Shown piece after piece: positions 26,328 through 35,296 of a DNA stretch of 64,000 bases. This stretch comes from Clostridia bacterium (GTDB taxonomy: Bacteria; Bacillota; Clostridia; Oscillospirales; Acutalibacteraceae). The notes below the pieces were generated by a model, which saw only the letters and a list, made by a program, of their open reading frames with translations, had not been told where the DNA came from and ran no database searches. The DNA is taken from positions 1-64,000 of the forward strand of contig JAFQQN010000017.1 of assembly GCA_017410605.1 (NCBI GenBank), written 5' to 3'. A program made the position numbers and the translations under genes. Numbering within the stretch: the stretch's first letter is position 1; every line of letters begins with the position of its first letter.

Positions 26328-27974
26328 ATGTATCAGGCATTATATAGAAAATACCGCCCAACAGTTTTTGAAGACGTTGTAGGGCAGGACCACATTACAA
26401 GCACCCTTAAAAGCAGTTTTGAAAAGGGCAAGGTTTTTCATGCCTATCTTTTTACCGGAACTAGGGGTACAGGAAAAACCACCTGTGCTAAAATTTTGGC
26501 CAAGGCAATTTGCTGTGAAAACCCAAAACAGGGTGAGCCTTGTGGGGAGTGTTCGGCTTGTCTTAGCATTGCACAGGGCAACGCTACCGATATTAGTGAA
26601 ATTGACGCCGCTTCTAACAACGGTGTTAACGATATTAGAGACCTTAAAGAGCAGGTTAATTTTTTACCAGTTGCTTTAAAATATAGGGTTTATATTATTG
26701 ACGAGGTTCATATGCTTTCAACCCCGGCCTTTAATGCGCTTTTAAAAACCTTGGAAGAACCCCCCGCACACGTTGTTTTTATTCTCGCAACAACCGAGGT
26801 GCACAAGCTTCCGGCCACCATTCTTTCCCGTTGCCAGAGGTTTGATTTTCATAGGTTAGAGCCTGAGGTTATTTGCGGTAGAATGGAAAAAATCGCTAAA
26901 GAAGAGGGCTTTACAATAACCCCCGGCGCGGCACTTAAAATTGCCGCCTTGGCAGATGGCGGAATGCGTGATGCTCTTTCAATTTTAGACCAGTGCTCTG
27001 CTTGTGAAAAAAACATAACCGAACAGGTTATAGCCGATGTTTGCGGCGTGGCAGACCAGGCTGAAACGTCTTTACTTGTTGAATATATTAAAAATAAAGA
27101 TGCCGCCGGGGCAATAGCTATAGTTGACAAGCTTTACCGAAATTCGGTAGATATGAAAAAACTTGTGTTTGAGCTGATTTCTTGTTTTAGAAACCTTATG
27201 ATAGTTAAAACAGTTAAGGATAGCCGAAAGCTTATTGTATGCTCAGACCAAGAGTATATAAATCTTAAGTCCTTGTCCGAGGGCTTCACCCTTTCTGAAA
27301 TTATTGAAAATTTGTCTACCCTTCAAGTGGCAGGGGAAACAATGAGCGTTACCGCGGCTCGAAGCGATGTTGAGCTTTGCATTGTTCGTCTTTGCACACC
27401 CGAGCTTCAAAGCTCTGCGGCGGCACTTTCTAAAAGAATTTCAGATTTAGAAAAACAGGTTTTGGCCCTTTCGAGCGGCACAGTAAAGGTGACAGCCCCT
27501 AAAAAAGAGGTGGCAAAAACACCCCCACAAAAGCCTGTGGAAGAAAAGCTTATAGATGAAGAAATTCCCTTACCGGTAAGTGAAAACGATGCCCCGGCAC
27601 AGGAGGAATTTTTAAAGGAAACCCACATAGTGCAACCGGTTGAAGAGCCCACACAAACCCAGCCCGAGCTTGTTTCACAGTGGCCCGAAATTTTGGCTGT
27701 TTTAAAGAAAAGTTGTCCACTTATGGCCGGTGTCCTTAAAGATTCGAGAGCCTATATAGGCGGCGGACGACTTCTTATAGATTCTAAGCTTTCCCAGTTT
27801 AGAGAGCTTATTAATTCAGACGTTAAATATCGCGACCACATTAGAAAAGCGGCAGAGCAGGTTTTAGGTGTTTCCTATAATTTGGGCCCTTACCGCCCGG
27901 CTCCAAAGGTTCAGCAAACTGCTGACGACCCGTTATTAGAGTTTAAAAAGAATGTTGATAATTTAATGAAATAA
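26328..27974 (+). CDS. dnaX: DNA polymerase III subunit gamma/tau
   Basis: A 548-residue clamp-loader ATPase subunit. The AAA+ core has Walker A 'GTRGTGKTT' (residues 44-52), a four-Cys zinc module (about 64-79, with CGECSAC), Walker B 'DEVHML' and the sensor 'TTEVHKLP' plus SRC finger 'LSRCQRFDF'. The C-terminal part after residue 370 is a Pro/Glu-rich linker and a tau-type domain ending at 548. GGGGGAGAAAA precedes the ATG. It heads a tight six-gene run to gatB. I looked for, but do not claim, a programmed frameshift for gamma. Confidence 0.96.
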   Translation: MYQALYRKYRPTVFEDVVGQDHITSTLKSSFEKGKVFHAYLFTGTRGTGKTTCAKILAKAICCENPKQGEPCGECSACLSIAQGNATDISEIDAASNNGVNDIRDLKEQVNFLPVALKYRVYIIDEVHMLSTPAFNALLKTLEEPPAHVVFILATTEVHKLPATILSRCQRFDFHRLEPEVICGRMEKIAKEEGFTITPGAALKIAALADGGMRDALSILDQCSACEKNITEQVIADVCGVADQAETSLLVEYIKNKDAAGAIAIVDKLYRNSVDMKKLVFELISCFRNLMIVKTVKDSRKLIVCSDQEYINLKSLSEGFTLSEIIENLSTLQVAGETMSVTAARSDVELCIVRLCTPELQSSAAALSKRISDLEKQVLALSSGTVKVTAPKKEVAKTPPQKPVEEKLIDEEIPLPVSENDAPAQEEFLKETHIVQPVEEPTQTQPELVSQWPEILAVLKKSCPLMAGVLKDSRAYIGGGRLLIDSKLSQFRELINSDVKYRDHIRKAAEQVLGVSYNLGPYRPAPKVQQTADDPLLEFKKNVDNLMK

Positions 27975-28003
27975 CAAATATTTTAAGACAGGATGGTTAA
28001 TAT

Positions 28004-28348
28004 ATGAAAGTAAGACTTCCCCAAGGACCCAGCAGAAACGATATGTTAAAACAGGTTCAAAAAATGCAGGAGGATATGGAAAATCTTCAGGCAGATTTAG
28101 ACGAGCGTGAATATACCGCAACCTCAGGCGGCGGCGTAGTGTCGGTTACTGTTAACGGAAAGCACCAAATAACAAAACTTACAATTTCACCCGACGCTAT
28201 TGACCCGGAAGATACCGAAATGTTAGAAGACCTTGTTACTGTAGCGGTTAATGAGGCTATTTCTATAGCGGCGAAAACAAGCGAGGAAGAAATGGGCGCC
28301 CTCACAGGTGGGCTTAACATTCCCGGAATGCCCGGAGGCTTGTTTTAA
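28004..28348 (+). CDS. YbaB/EbfC family nucleoid-associated protein
   Basis: A 114-residue DNA-binding protein of the YbaB/EbfC family. The typical N-terminal helix 'MLKQVQKMQEDMENLQADL', the beta-rich 'GGGVVSVTVNGKHQITKLTI' and the Gly-rich tail 'GGLNIPGMPGGLF' are present. It forms dimers that bind DNA and coat the nucleoid. The conserved order dnaX-ybaB-recR supports the identification and a link to replication and recombination. Confidence 0.93.
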   Translation: MKVRLPQGPSRNDMLKQVQKMQEDMENLQADLDEREYTATSGGGVVSVTVNGKHQITKLTISPDAIDPEDTEMLEDLVTVAVNEAISIAAKTSEEEMGALTGGLNIPGMPGGLF

Positions 28349-28351
28349 AAA

Positions 28352-28954
28352 ATGGCTTACCGTGTAGCTCCCTTAGAAAAGCTGGTAGAACAGTTTGAAA
28401 GGTTGCCCGGAATTGGTCACAAAACAGCCGGGCGGCTTGCTTATCATATTCTGTCCAGAAGCGAAACAGAGGCAAGGGCCTTTGCCGATGCAATAATAGA
28501 AGCAAAAGAAAAAATACATTATTGTTCTTGCTGTCAAAACCTTACCGATGATGATATTTGCCCAATTTGTAAGGATACCTCAAAAGACCGCTCGGTAATT
28601 TGTGTTGTTGAAGACCCAAGAGATGTTATGGCCTTTGAACGAACAAGAGAATATAATGGTCTTTACCACGTTCTTCATGGCGCTATTTCGCCGTTAGACG
28701 GTATAGGCCCCGATAATTTGCGTATAAAAGAGCTTATGTCCCGCCTTGCCGGTGACGAGGTAAAAGAAATTATTATGGCTACCAACCCTACCGTAGAGGG
28801 GGAAGCCACCGCCAGTTACCTTTCAAGGCTTATAAGGCCTATGGGTCTTAAGGTTACGCGACTTGCCTATGGTATTCCCGTTGGGGGAGATTTAGAATAT
28901 GCAGACGAAATTACTCTTTCCAGAGCCTTAGAGGGCAGGAATGAAATAGGGTGA
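28352..28954 (+). CDS. recR: Recombination mediator protein RecR
   Basis: RecR, 200 residues, forms a DNA-encircling ring that works with RecO/RecF to load RecA at gaps. Seen are the helix-hairpin-helix '[17 protein letters not shown]' at about 18-34, the C4 zinc finger CSCC...CPIC at 54-71, and the TOPRIM domain '[15 protein letters not shown]' from about 80 with '[15 protein letters not shown]' later. It starts 3 bases after ybaB, using a GGAGG inside the end of that gene. Confidence 0.96.
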   Translation: MAYRVAPLEKLVEQFERLPGIGHKTAGRLAYHILSRSETEARAFADAIIEAKEKIHYCSCCQNLTDDDICPICKDTSKDRSVICVVEDPRDVMAFERTREYNGLYHVLHGAISPLDGIGPDNLRIKELMSRLAGDEVKEIIMATNPTVEGEATASYLSRLIRPMGLKVTRLAYGIPVGGDLEYADEITLSRALEGRNEIG

Positions 28955-28958
28955 TAAT

Positions 28959-29228
28959 TTGTTTACCAGCAAAGATGCTTTGCGATTGGCCGACCTTTCG
29001 AGGTTAGAGTTTTCAAAAAAAGACCTTGAAAGAATGAGGGCAGAGCTTGAAAGCGCAATTGACCGAGCAAAAAAGGTTTTCGAAAACGAGGGTTCAAGGC
29101 CTGAGGTTGATAGAATAACCGTAACAAAGCTTAGGGAAGATAATGTTAAGGCTCTAGAAGATACAAAGCCCCTTACCCAAAACGGGCAAATCAAGAATAA
29201 TCTTTTTATTTCAAAAAGGGTGGTATAG
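28959..29228 (+). CDS. gatC: Asp/Glu-tRNA amidotransferase subunit C
   Basis: GatC, 89 residues, the small belt-like subunit of the GatCAB amidotransferase that makes Gln-tRNA(Gln) (and Asn-tRNA) from misacylated Glu/Asp-tRNA. The family pattern 'ALRLADLSRLEFSKKDLERMRAEL' and a C-terminal 'REDNVKALEDTKPLTQN' are recognisable. The start codon is TTG, with AGGGTGA just upstream. It follows recR by 4 bases and ends one base before gatA, so the operon couples DNA-repair and translation genes. Confidence 0.88.
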   Translation: MFTSKDALRLADLSRLEFSKKDLERMRAELESAIDRAKKVFENEGSRPEVDRITVTKLREDNVKALEDTKPLTQNGQIKNNLFISKRVV

Positions 29229-29229
29229 C

Positions 29230-30660
29230 TTGAAAGAGCTTTTAAAAAAAGCAACACTCAAACAGTTAAGGCAGTGCCTTATAAACAAAGAATTTACCTC
29301 GGTCGAATTGACCGGGGTTTCTCTGTCTTTGGCAGAGGCAGATAAAACCAACAGCTTTATAACTCTTAGCCACGAAAAAGCCTTGGCGGCGGCCGAAAAT
29401 GCTGACAAAAAACTTGCCCAAAAATGTGCCCAGCCCCTTTGCGGAATACCCTTGTCGGTCAAAGACAATATATGTACTAAGGGCATAAAAACCACCTGTG
29501 CTTCAAAAATGCTTGAGGATTTTATTCCCCCATATAGCGCAACTGCTGTAGAGCGGCTTGAACAGGACGGTGGCGTTATAATAGGAAAAACAAATATGGA
29601 CGAATTTGCAATGGGCAGTAGCTCTAAAACCTCTTATTTCGGCAGAGTTTTAAACCCTTGTAATGAAAATTATGTAGCCGGAGGCTCATCAGGTGGCTCT
29701 GCGGCCGCAGTGGCCGCGGGAATTTGCCCTGCTTCTTTAGGAAGTGATACAGGCGGTTCTATTCGTCAGCCTGCCTCTTTTTGCGGTGTTACTGCCATAA
29801 AGCCCACTTACGGAACAGTTTCAAGACAGGGCCTTATTGCCTTTGCTAGTTCTTTAGACCAAATTGGTGTTGTTGCTAAAACGGCAGAGTACTGCGCCAT
29901 AATTTTAAGCACTATAGCCGGAAAAGATGGTAAGGATATGACCTGTGTTAAAGAGAAAGAAGAGTATGAAAAAGGCCTTGAAATAGGCCTTAAGGGTAAA
30001 ACTATTGGCATTCCAAGTGAGCTTTTGCTCAGAGTAGATGAAGAGGTTTTAACCGCCTTTTGGCAAGGTATAGAGGTTTTTAAAGATTTTGGCTGTAGGG
30101 TTAAAACCATATCCCTTCCCTTTAATAATTTTTCGTCTACGGTATATTCGGTTATCTCTTCGGCTGAGGCGGCAAGTAACCTTGCAAGGTATGACGGTAT
30201 TCGTTATGGGCACAGAAATAATAACGGAGAAACCTTTGAAGAAGCTTTAAAAAGCTTAAGGGGAGAGGCCTTTGGTTTTGAGGTTAAGCGACGAATAATG
30301 CTTGGCAATTTTGTTTTAAGCGATGTGAATTTTGAGGGGTATTATAAAAGGGCAACACAGCTTCGACAAAAAATTAAAGAGCTTTACAATAATGCTTTTA
30401 ATGAATGTGATGTAATTTTAAACCCAACAGCACCCACCACAGCATTTCCTGTAAAAGATGGTGTTTTAAACGAATTTAGCGAGGCGGCAGATGTTTTAAC
30501 CCTTCCGGTAAATCTTGCGGGACTTCCTTCGGTAACCACCACCTGTGGATATGATAAAAGAGGTTTACCTATAGGACTTAGTATTACAGCACCCGCGTTC
30601 TGTGACAAATTGGCTTTGGGCTTTGCCCACCGCTTTGAAAATGGGGGTGGCCGCAAATGA
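29230..30660 (+). CDS. gatA: Asp/Glu-tRNA amidotransferase subunit A
   Basis: GatA, 476 residues, the glutaminase/amidase subunit that supplies ammonia to GatB. The amidase signature is clear: the catalytic Lys in 'PLSVKDNI' near 78, the Gly/Ser-rich 'GGSSGGSAAAVAAG' near 152, and 'SDTGGSIRQPASFCG' with the cis-Ser and nucleophile Ser near 175. The start codon is TTG behind GGTGG. Its final codon overlaps the gatB start (ATGA). Confidence 0.96.
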   Translation: MKELLKKATLKQLRQCLINKEFTSVELTGVSLSLAEADKTNSFITLSHEKALAAAENADKKLAQKCAQPLCGIPLSVKDNICTKGIKTTCASKMLEDFIPPYSATAVERLEQDGGVIIGKTNMDEFAMGSSSKTSYFGRVLNPCNENYVAGGSSGGSAAAVAAGICPASLGSDTGGSIRQPASFCGVTAIKPTYGTVSRQGLIAFASSLDQIGVVAKTAEYCAIILSTIAGKDGKDMTCVKEKEEYEKGLEIGLKGKTIGIPSELLLRVDEEVLTAFWQGIEVFKDFGCRVKTISLPFNNFSSTVYSVISSAEAASNLARYDGIRYGHRNNNGETFEEALKSLRGEAFGFEVKRRIMLGNFVLSDVNFEGYYKRATQLRQKIKELYNNAFNECDVILNPTAPTTAFPVKDGVLNEFSEAADVLTLPVNLAGLPSVTTTCGYDKRGLPIGLSITAPAFCDKLALGFAHRFENGGGRK

Positions 30661-32063
30661 AAGGTTACAAGACGGTTATAGGGCTTGAAATACATGCCGA
30701 GTTAAGCACAAAATCTAAGCTGTTTTGTGGCTGCGATACCACTTTTGGTCAAAGTGAAAATACAGCTATTTGCCCATTTTGTATGGGTATGCCGGGCACA
30801 CTGCCCAACCTTAATAAAAAGGCTGTTGAACTTGCGGTAAAAGCCGGTTTAGCCTTTCGGTGTGATATACAAAAAATAAGTAGTTTTGACAGAAAAAATT
30901 ATTATTACCCCGACCTGCCAAAGGCCTACCAAATAACACAGTTTTTCAGACCCATAGCCTTAGGCGGAGGTTTAGAGATTTTTGACAAGTTTATACCCAT
31001 AGAGCGTATTCATATAGAAGAAGATGCGGGTAAGCTTTACCACAAGGGGGAAAACTCACTTGCGGATTACAATCGCTGTTCGGTTCCCCTTATTGAAATT
31101 GTAACTGCGCCAAAAATTACCTCGGCAAAAATGGCAAGGGCCTTCGCCGAAAGGGTATCCCGTGTGTTAAGTTATACACAAGTGTGTGACTGCAAAATGG
31201 AACAAGGCTCTTTAAGGGTAGATGTTAATGTTTCGGTCTGCCCTGAGGATAGCAATACCCTTGGAACACGCACAGAAATTAAAAACCTTAATTCTTTCAG
31301 GGCGGTAGAACATGCAATTGAAGCCGAGGCTAAAAGGCAGATAGCATTAATAAACGGCGGCCAAAGGGTTGTTATGCAAACCTTACATTTTGATGATGTT
31401 AAGGGTAAACTTACTGTTCTTAGGACCAAGGAGGAAAGGGTGGATTACCGCTATTTCCCCGAACCCGACATTCCAAATATAGAGCTTAATGATGAATATA
31501 TTGAAAACATTAAAAAGAGTCTTCCAAGGTTACCACATCAGGTGGAAAAGACCCTTGTTGAAGAATATTCTCTATCAACCCAGGCGGCGGAACAAATTTC
31601 TGAGGAAAGGGCTACGGCAGAGCTTTTTGAAGCGGCGGCCTTGTCTACCCAAAACATTAAAACCCTAACCTCTCTTTTTATAACAGAGCTACCGAGAATT
31701 AAAAGAGCAAACAACAAGCCTTGCCTTTTAATACCCCAAGAAATAGCCTGTCTTTGCAATATGGTTAAAGACCGAAAAATAAATAACAACGCGGCTAAAG
31801 AAATTTTTGAGGAAATGTTTTTAACCGGCAAAAAAGCTTTGGAGCTGGCAGAACAAAAAGGTTTTTTAATTTCTGTCACCCAAGGAGATATAGAGCTTGC
31901 GGTAAAAGAGGTTATAGAGCAAAACCCTGTGGCAGTAAAGCAATATGTTGATGGTAGCCAAAAGGTGTTTGGTTTTTTAGTTGGGCAAATTGCCAAAAAA
32001 TTTAACGGCGCGGCCGACCCTGTTAAAATAAGAGAAATATTAGAAAAGGCACTTAATAAATAA
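30657..32063 (+). CDS. gatB: Asp/Glu-tRNA amidotransferase subunit B
   Basis: GatB, 468 residues, binds the misacylated tRNA, phosphorylates the Glu or Asp carboxylate with ATP and transfers ammonia from GatA. It starts with the hallmark 'GLEIHAELST', then 'CPFCMGMPGTLPNLN', 'FDRKNYYYPDLPKAYQI', 'IHIEEDAGK' and 'DYNRCSVPLIEIVT'. The C-terminal YqeY-like tail domain is present. It overlaps gatA by 4 bases and ends the operon at a strong terminator. Confidence 0.96.
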   Translation: MKGYKTVIGLEIHAELSTKSKLFCGCDTTFGQSENTAICPFCMGMPGTLPNLNKKAVELAVKAGLAFRCDIQKISSFDRKNYYYPDLPKAYQITQFFRPIALGGGLEIFDKFIPIERIHIEEDAGKLYHKGENSLADYNRCSVPLIEIVTAPKITSAKMARAFAERVSRVLSYTQVCDCKMEQGSLRVDVNVSVCPEDSNTLGTRTEIKNLNSFRAVEHAIEAEAKRQIALINGGQRVVMQTLHFDDVKGKLTVLRTKEERVDYRYFPEPDIPNIELNDEYIENIKKSLPRLPHQVEKTLVEEYSLSTQAAEQISEERATAELFEAAALSTQNIKTLTSLFITELPRIKRANNKPCLLIPQEIACLCNMVKDRKINNNAAKEIFEEMFLTGKKALELAEQKGFLISVTQGDIELAVKEVIEQNPVAVKQYVDGSQKVFGFLVGQIAKKFNGAADPVKIREILEKALNK

Positions 32064-32103
32064 AAGCAAAAACAGACGGGAAAACCGTCTGTTTTTGCTT
32101 TTT
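32062..32103 (+). terminator. Terminator of the dnaX-gatB operon
   Basis: AAAAGCAAAAACAGACGG pairs perfectly with CCGTCTGTTTTTGCTTTT around GAAAA, followed by more T. Confidence 0.92.
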
Positions 32104-32215
32104 TGGGGAGATATATATTGAAAAAGACGTTGTTGAATTAAGGCAATTTTTTCAATTGCTACAACTACATTATAATGGTTTTTATGCCCAATGTAAAGGC
32201 TAAATATTTATGAAT

Positions 32216-32253
32216 ATTGCACATACATAAAAAATATTTTGTGCAAATTGCTT
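32216..32253. repeat. Inverted repeat in a convergent intergenic space
   Basis: ATTGCACA and TGTGCAAAT are inverted copies about 17 bases apart, within the 190-base gap between gatB and the methionine-gamma-lyase-family gene. Weak as a terminator because no T-run follows; nothing else is seen in the gap. Confidence 0.3.
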
Positions 32254-32295
32254 TAAATTTGCCTCATATTTTGTAGCACCTATAAAAAGTTCTAA

Positions 32296-33555
32296 TTATT
32301 TTATCTTCAACACTTCGTTTGCGGCCATCAGAATACCTGCACGGGCGCTATGAAAATTAATTCCGCCCTGCATCCACACAGCAAAGGGCTCTCTTAAAGG
32401 GGCATCTGCCGAAAGCTCTATTGAAGAACCGCCGGTAAAAGCACCGGCCGCCATAATAACCTGGTCGTCGTACCCGGGCATATCCCAAGGCTCAGGGGTA
32501 AGGTGAGAATCTACCGGGGCGGCACTTTGCATTCCCTTGCAAAAGGCAATAAGCTTTTTAGAATCACCTAGCTTAATACTTTGAATAATGTCGCCTCTTG
32601 CTTCGTTAACAGCGGGGGAAACCTCGTAGCCCATCTGAGAGAAAAGGGCGGCGGCAAAAACTGCCGATTTCATAGCCTCTCCGGTAACGTGGGGCGCATG
32701 AAAAATTCCCATATAAAGCTCTCTGTTATGGCCTAAAGAGGCACCTACCTCACGGCCAACCCCTGCCGCCGTCATACGGTATGAACACTTTTCAATCAAA
32801 TCTTTTCTTCCGGCTATGTATCCGCCGCAAGGGGCAATTCCGCCACCGGGATTTTTAATAAGAGAACCGGCCATAATGTCGGCTCCAACCTGTACAGGCT
32901 CTTTTTCCTCAGTAAATTCTCCATAACAGTTATCAACCATTATAACCGAGTTTGGTGAAGCTTCTTTAACGGTTTTGCAAAGCCTTTCAATATCTTTAAT
33001 TTTAAGGCTCGGTCGAAGAGAATAACCTCTTGAGCGTTGTATGTAAACCACCTTATACTCGTCTTCTCGAAGAGCCTTTTTTATGCCCTCTTCATCGGGT
33101 GTACCGTCGGGTAAAAGGTCTACCTGGTTATAGCCTATTTTAAAATCGGCCAGAGAGCCGTCAATGGGATTATCACAACCAAGAACACCAATAAGGGTGT
33201 CGTAAGGTCTTCCTGTAATACACAGCATTTTCTCTCCCGGCCTTAAAAGGCCGAAGAGGGCAACGGTAAGGGTGTGTGTGCCACTTGCAAAGGTATGTCG
33301 TATAAGGGCATCCTCACAGCCGAAAATATCTGCCAAAACTGTGTCTAGGTCATCGCGTCCTTTGTCGCCGTAGCCATAGCCTGTTGTGGGTGCAAAATTG
33401 CTTTCGCTAACACGGTTTTTAATAAAGGCAGATAACACCTTAAGTTGGTTGTACTCGGTCATTTTTTCTATTTTTTCAAAGGCCTCTTTACAGTCTTCCT
33501 TTGCATTTCGGTCTAAGTCATTTAATGCGCCGTTAATTTCAAAAAAGTCTAACAT
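32296..33555 (-). CDS. Methionine gamma-lyase family protein (aluminium-resistance-like, PLP enzyme)
   Basis: A 419-residue PLP-dependent enzyme of the Met_gamma_lyase/YnbB group within the fold-type I Cys/Met-metabolism superfamily. Recognisable are 'FAPTTGYGYGDKGRDDLD' near 57, 'RHTFASGTHTLTVALFGLL' near 86, the PLP Asp in 'VIMVDNCYGEF' near 208, and the Schiff-base Lys in 'GSLIKNPGGGIAP' near 234. Members are often labelled aluminium-resistance protein, but the true reaction is not firmly known. It overlaps the upstream GNAT gene by 7 bases and is last in a four-gene operon. Confidence 0.9.
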   Translation of the reverse strand: MLDFFEINGALNDLDRNAKEDCKEAFEKIEKMTEYNQLKVLSAFIKNRVSESNFAPTTGYGYGDKGRDDLDTVLADIFGCEDALIRHTFASGTHTLTVALFGLLRPGEKMLCITGRPYDTLIGVLGCDNPIDGSLADFKIGYNQVDLLPDGTPDEEGIKKALREDEYKVVYIQRSRGYSLRPSLKIKDIERLCKTVKEASPNSVIMVDNCYGEFTEEKEPVQVGADIMAGSLIKNPGGGIAPCGGYIAGRKDLIEKCSYRMTAAGVGREVGASLGHNRELYMGIFHAPHVTGEAMKSAVFAAALFSQMGYEVSPAVNEARGDIIQSIKLGDSKKLIAFCKGMQSAAPVDSHLTPEPWDMPGYDDQVIMAAGAFTGGSSIELSADAPLREPFAVWMQGGINFHSARAGILMAANEVLKIK

Positions 33556-34274
33556 TTTGTAAAAACTCCTATTTCGCCTATGGGATTAAACCCACATTTA
33601 ATATAAAATTTTGCAGTTTTGCAGTCTGTTGCGGTATAAACCGTTTTTCCCGGAAGCAGGTTTAACAGTTTTTTTATAAGCAGGGTTCCTTTACCTTGCC
33701 CGCGGCTTTCTTTTAAAACCCTAACACCACTGATTACGGCAGAGTAGGGTGTAATGTGGGAGGCTATTGCTCCACCTGAAGTTTCTTCCATAACGGCCAC
33801 AGCGGTGCTGTGACGAATACGGTGTGAAAGGTCGGCATACCACCCGTCAAATTCCGGCGGGGTAAGGTTTTTATCCTGTGCCTCAAAAATAATGTCGTAA
33901 AGTCTTTTAAGGTTAACTGCGTGGGGCTTTTTGTTACCGTCACAAGCATTTTGAAGCTTAAGACAAACATATTTGCTGTACCCCGAAAAGCCCAGTCTTT
34001 CCAAAACACTCACCTCGGCCTGTATAGAAGAAAAGCCTATAACCTCTAAAAAATCTTTAAGCTCGTTATAATCAGAATCATCTGAAACCGAAAGAAAAAC
34101 TGTATCTTCAAATTTGCAGATTACAGAGGTGATTTTTTCATTTTTCTTCCCTTGCCAAAAGGTTAAAAAGGGGTAAGCTGTTTTATATGCTAAAAAGTTT
34201 GATAGTATTTTAGTTTCAACAAACCCTAAATTTTCACCTAAAACAGGGGCCGAATTTTCTAAAAGGGTTATCAT
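33549..34274 (-). CDS. GNAT-family N-acetyltransferase
   Basis: A 241-residue protein with a divergent N-terminal half (about 1-115) and a C-terminal GNAT domain. The acetyl-CoA loop is 'LKESRGQGKGTLLIKKLL' near residues 188-205, followed by 'TATDCKTAKFYIKCGF'. The substrate is unknown. It overlaps the M42 peptidase upstream (ATGA, 4 bases) and the methionine-gamma-lyase-family gene downstream, so all are translationally coupled. The context suggests peptide or amino-acid metabolism. Confidence 0.85.
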   Translation of the reverse strand: MITLLENSAPVLGENLGFVETKILSNFLAYKTAYPFLTFWQGKKNEKITSVICKFEDTVFLSVSDDSDYNELKDFLEVIGFSSIQAEVSVLERLGFSGYSKYVCLKLQNACDGNKKPHAVNLKRLYDIIFEAQDKNLTPPEFDGWYADLSHRIRHSTAVAVMEETSGGAIASHITPYSAVISGVRVLKESRGQGKGTLLIKKLLNLLPGKTVYTATDCKTAKFYIKCGFNPIGEIGVFTKC

Positions 34275-35296
34275 TCTTCTAAAAGGCCCTGTGCCAGGCG
34301 GTCTTTAAGTTCACGGGTAAGGTTAAGGGCGGCTTTCATATCTTTGGTACTTGCCACACTGTTTGGGGAATGTATATACCGACAGGGAAGTGAAACGGCT
34401 ATGGTTTTAACACCGCCCCTTGAAAGGTGTATAGCACCCGAATTATTTCCACCGGCAACGGCACATTTAGGCTGAACACATATATCCTTTTCCTTTGCCG
34501 TTTCAAAAGCATAGTCAAAAAGCTTTCTATCATAAAGGGTAGAGCGATCCATAAATGAAACTACCGCCCCTTCATTAAGTGAACAAACACGCAGTTCATT
34601 TGAAGTGCCATGCAGGTCGGCAGCGGTGGTAGCCTCTAAAACTATCGCATAGTTGGGGTCAACCGAATAGGTGGCTGTTGAAGCACCCCTTAACCCTAAT
34701 TCTTCACCAACCGTAAAGGTAGCATAAAAATCATACTCGCTGTCTTCCTTTAAAAGCTCAATAAGGGCGGCACAGCCAAACCTGTCATCAATAGCCTTTG
34801 ACTTGACTGTGTCGTTTGAAAGATATTTAAAATCCCTTAAAAAAGTACCAATGTCACCTACAGAAACAAACTTCTTAGCCTCTTGCTCATTATTAGCACC
34901 AATATCAATAACCAGCGAGTCTTTTTTTGGAAGTTGTTTTCTTTCTTCTTCCGAGCAAAGGTGAACCGGCTTCAAGCCAATAACACCTGTAACATTGTTG
35001 ACTGTAACGAGTGTAGAAAGAAGTGTTTCGGTTTCAATTCCGCCTACTGTGGCAAATTTCAAAAATCCATCCTCGGTTATGTGGGTTATTATAAAGCCAA
35101 CCTCGTCCATATGGGCATCTATCATTACCCTTCGAAGAGCGGCTTTTTTACCCTTTTTAAAGGCAATAATGTTGCCGTTTTGGTCGGTCTTAGCATCACA
35201 GTGGTCGAAAATTTCTTTTAAAATATAATCTCTCACAGCATCTTCTTTGCCGGAGGGGCCGTAAAGGTTACAAAGCCTTTCAAGATTATTTAACAT
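34271..35296 (-). CDS. M42-family metallo-aminopeptidase (first paralogue)
   Basis: A 341-residue M42 aminopeptidase (glutamyl aminopeptidase/PepA-CelM/FrvX group), a cytoplasmic di-zinc exopeptidase that normally assembles into a dodecameric shell. Metal and catalytic residues are in place: H and D in 'MIDAHMDEVGF' near 62-65, the bridging Asp in 'KAIDDRFGCAA' near 170, the catalytic Glu pair in 'TVGEELGLRG' near 201, a metal acid in 'IVLEATTAAD' and the final His in 'CRYIHSP' near 308. It overlaps the next paralogue by 7 bases. Confidence 0.92.
   Translation of the reverse strand: MLNNLERLCNLYGPSGKEDAVRDYILKEIFDHCDAKTDQNGNIIAFKKGKKAALRRVMIDAHMDEVGFIITHITEDGFLKFATVGGIETETLLSTLVTVNNVTGVIGLKPVHLCSEEERKQLPKKDSLVIDIGANNEQEAKKFVSVGDIGTFLRDFKYLSNDTVKSKAIDDRFGCAALIELLKEDSEYDFYATFTVGEELGLRGASTATYSVDPNYAIVLEATTAADLHGTSNELRVCSLNEGAVVSFMDRSTLYDRKLFDYAFETAKEKDICVQPKCAVAGGNNSGAIHLSRGGVKTIAVSLPCRYIHSPNSVASTKDMKAALNLTRELKDRLAQGLLEE

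Noticed and set aside
26328-27974. Programmed frameshift in dnaX producing gamma
   Set aside because: I could not identify a convincing slippery sequence with a downstream hairpin and stop by eye.
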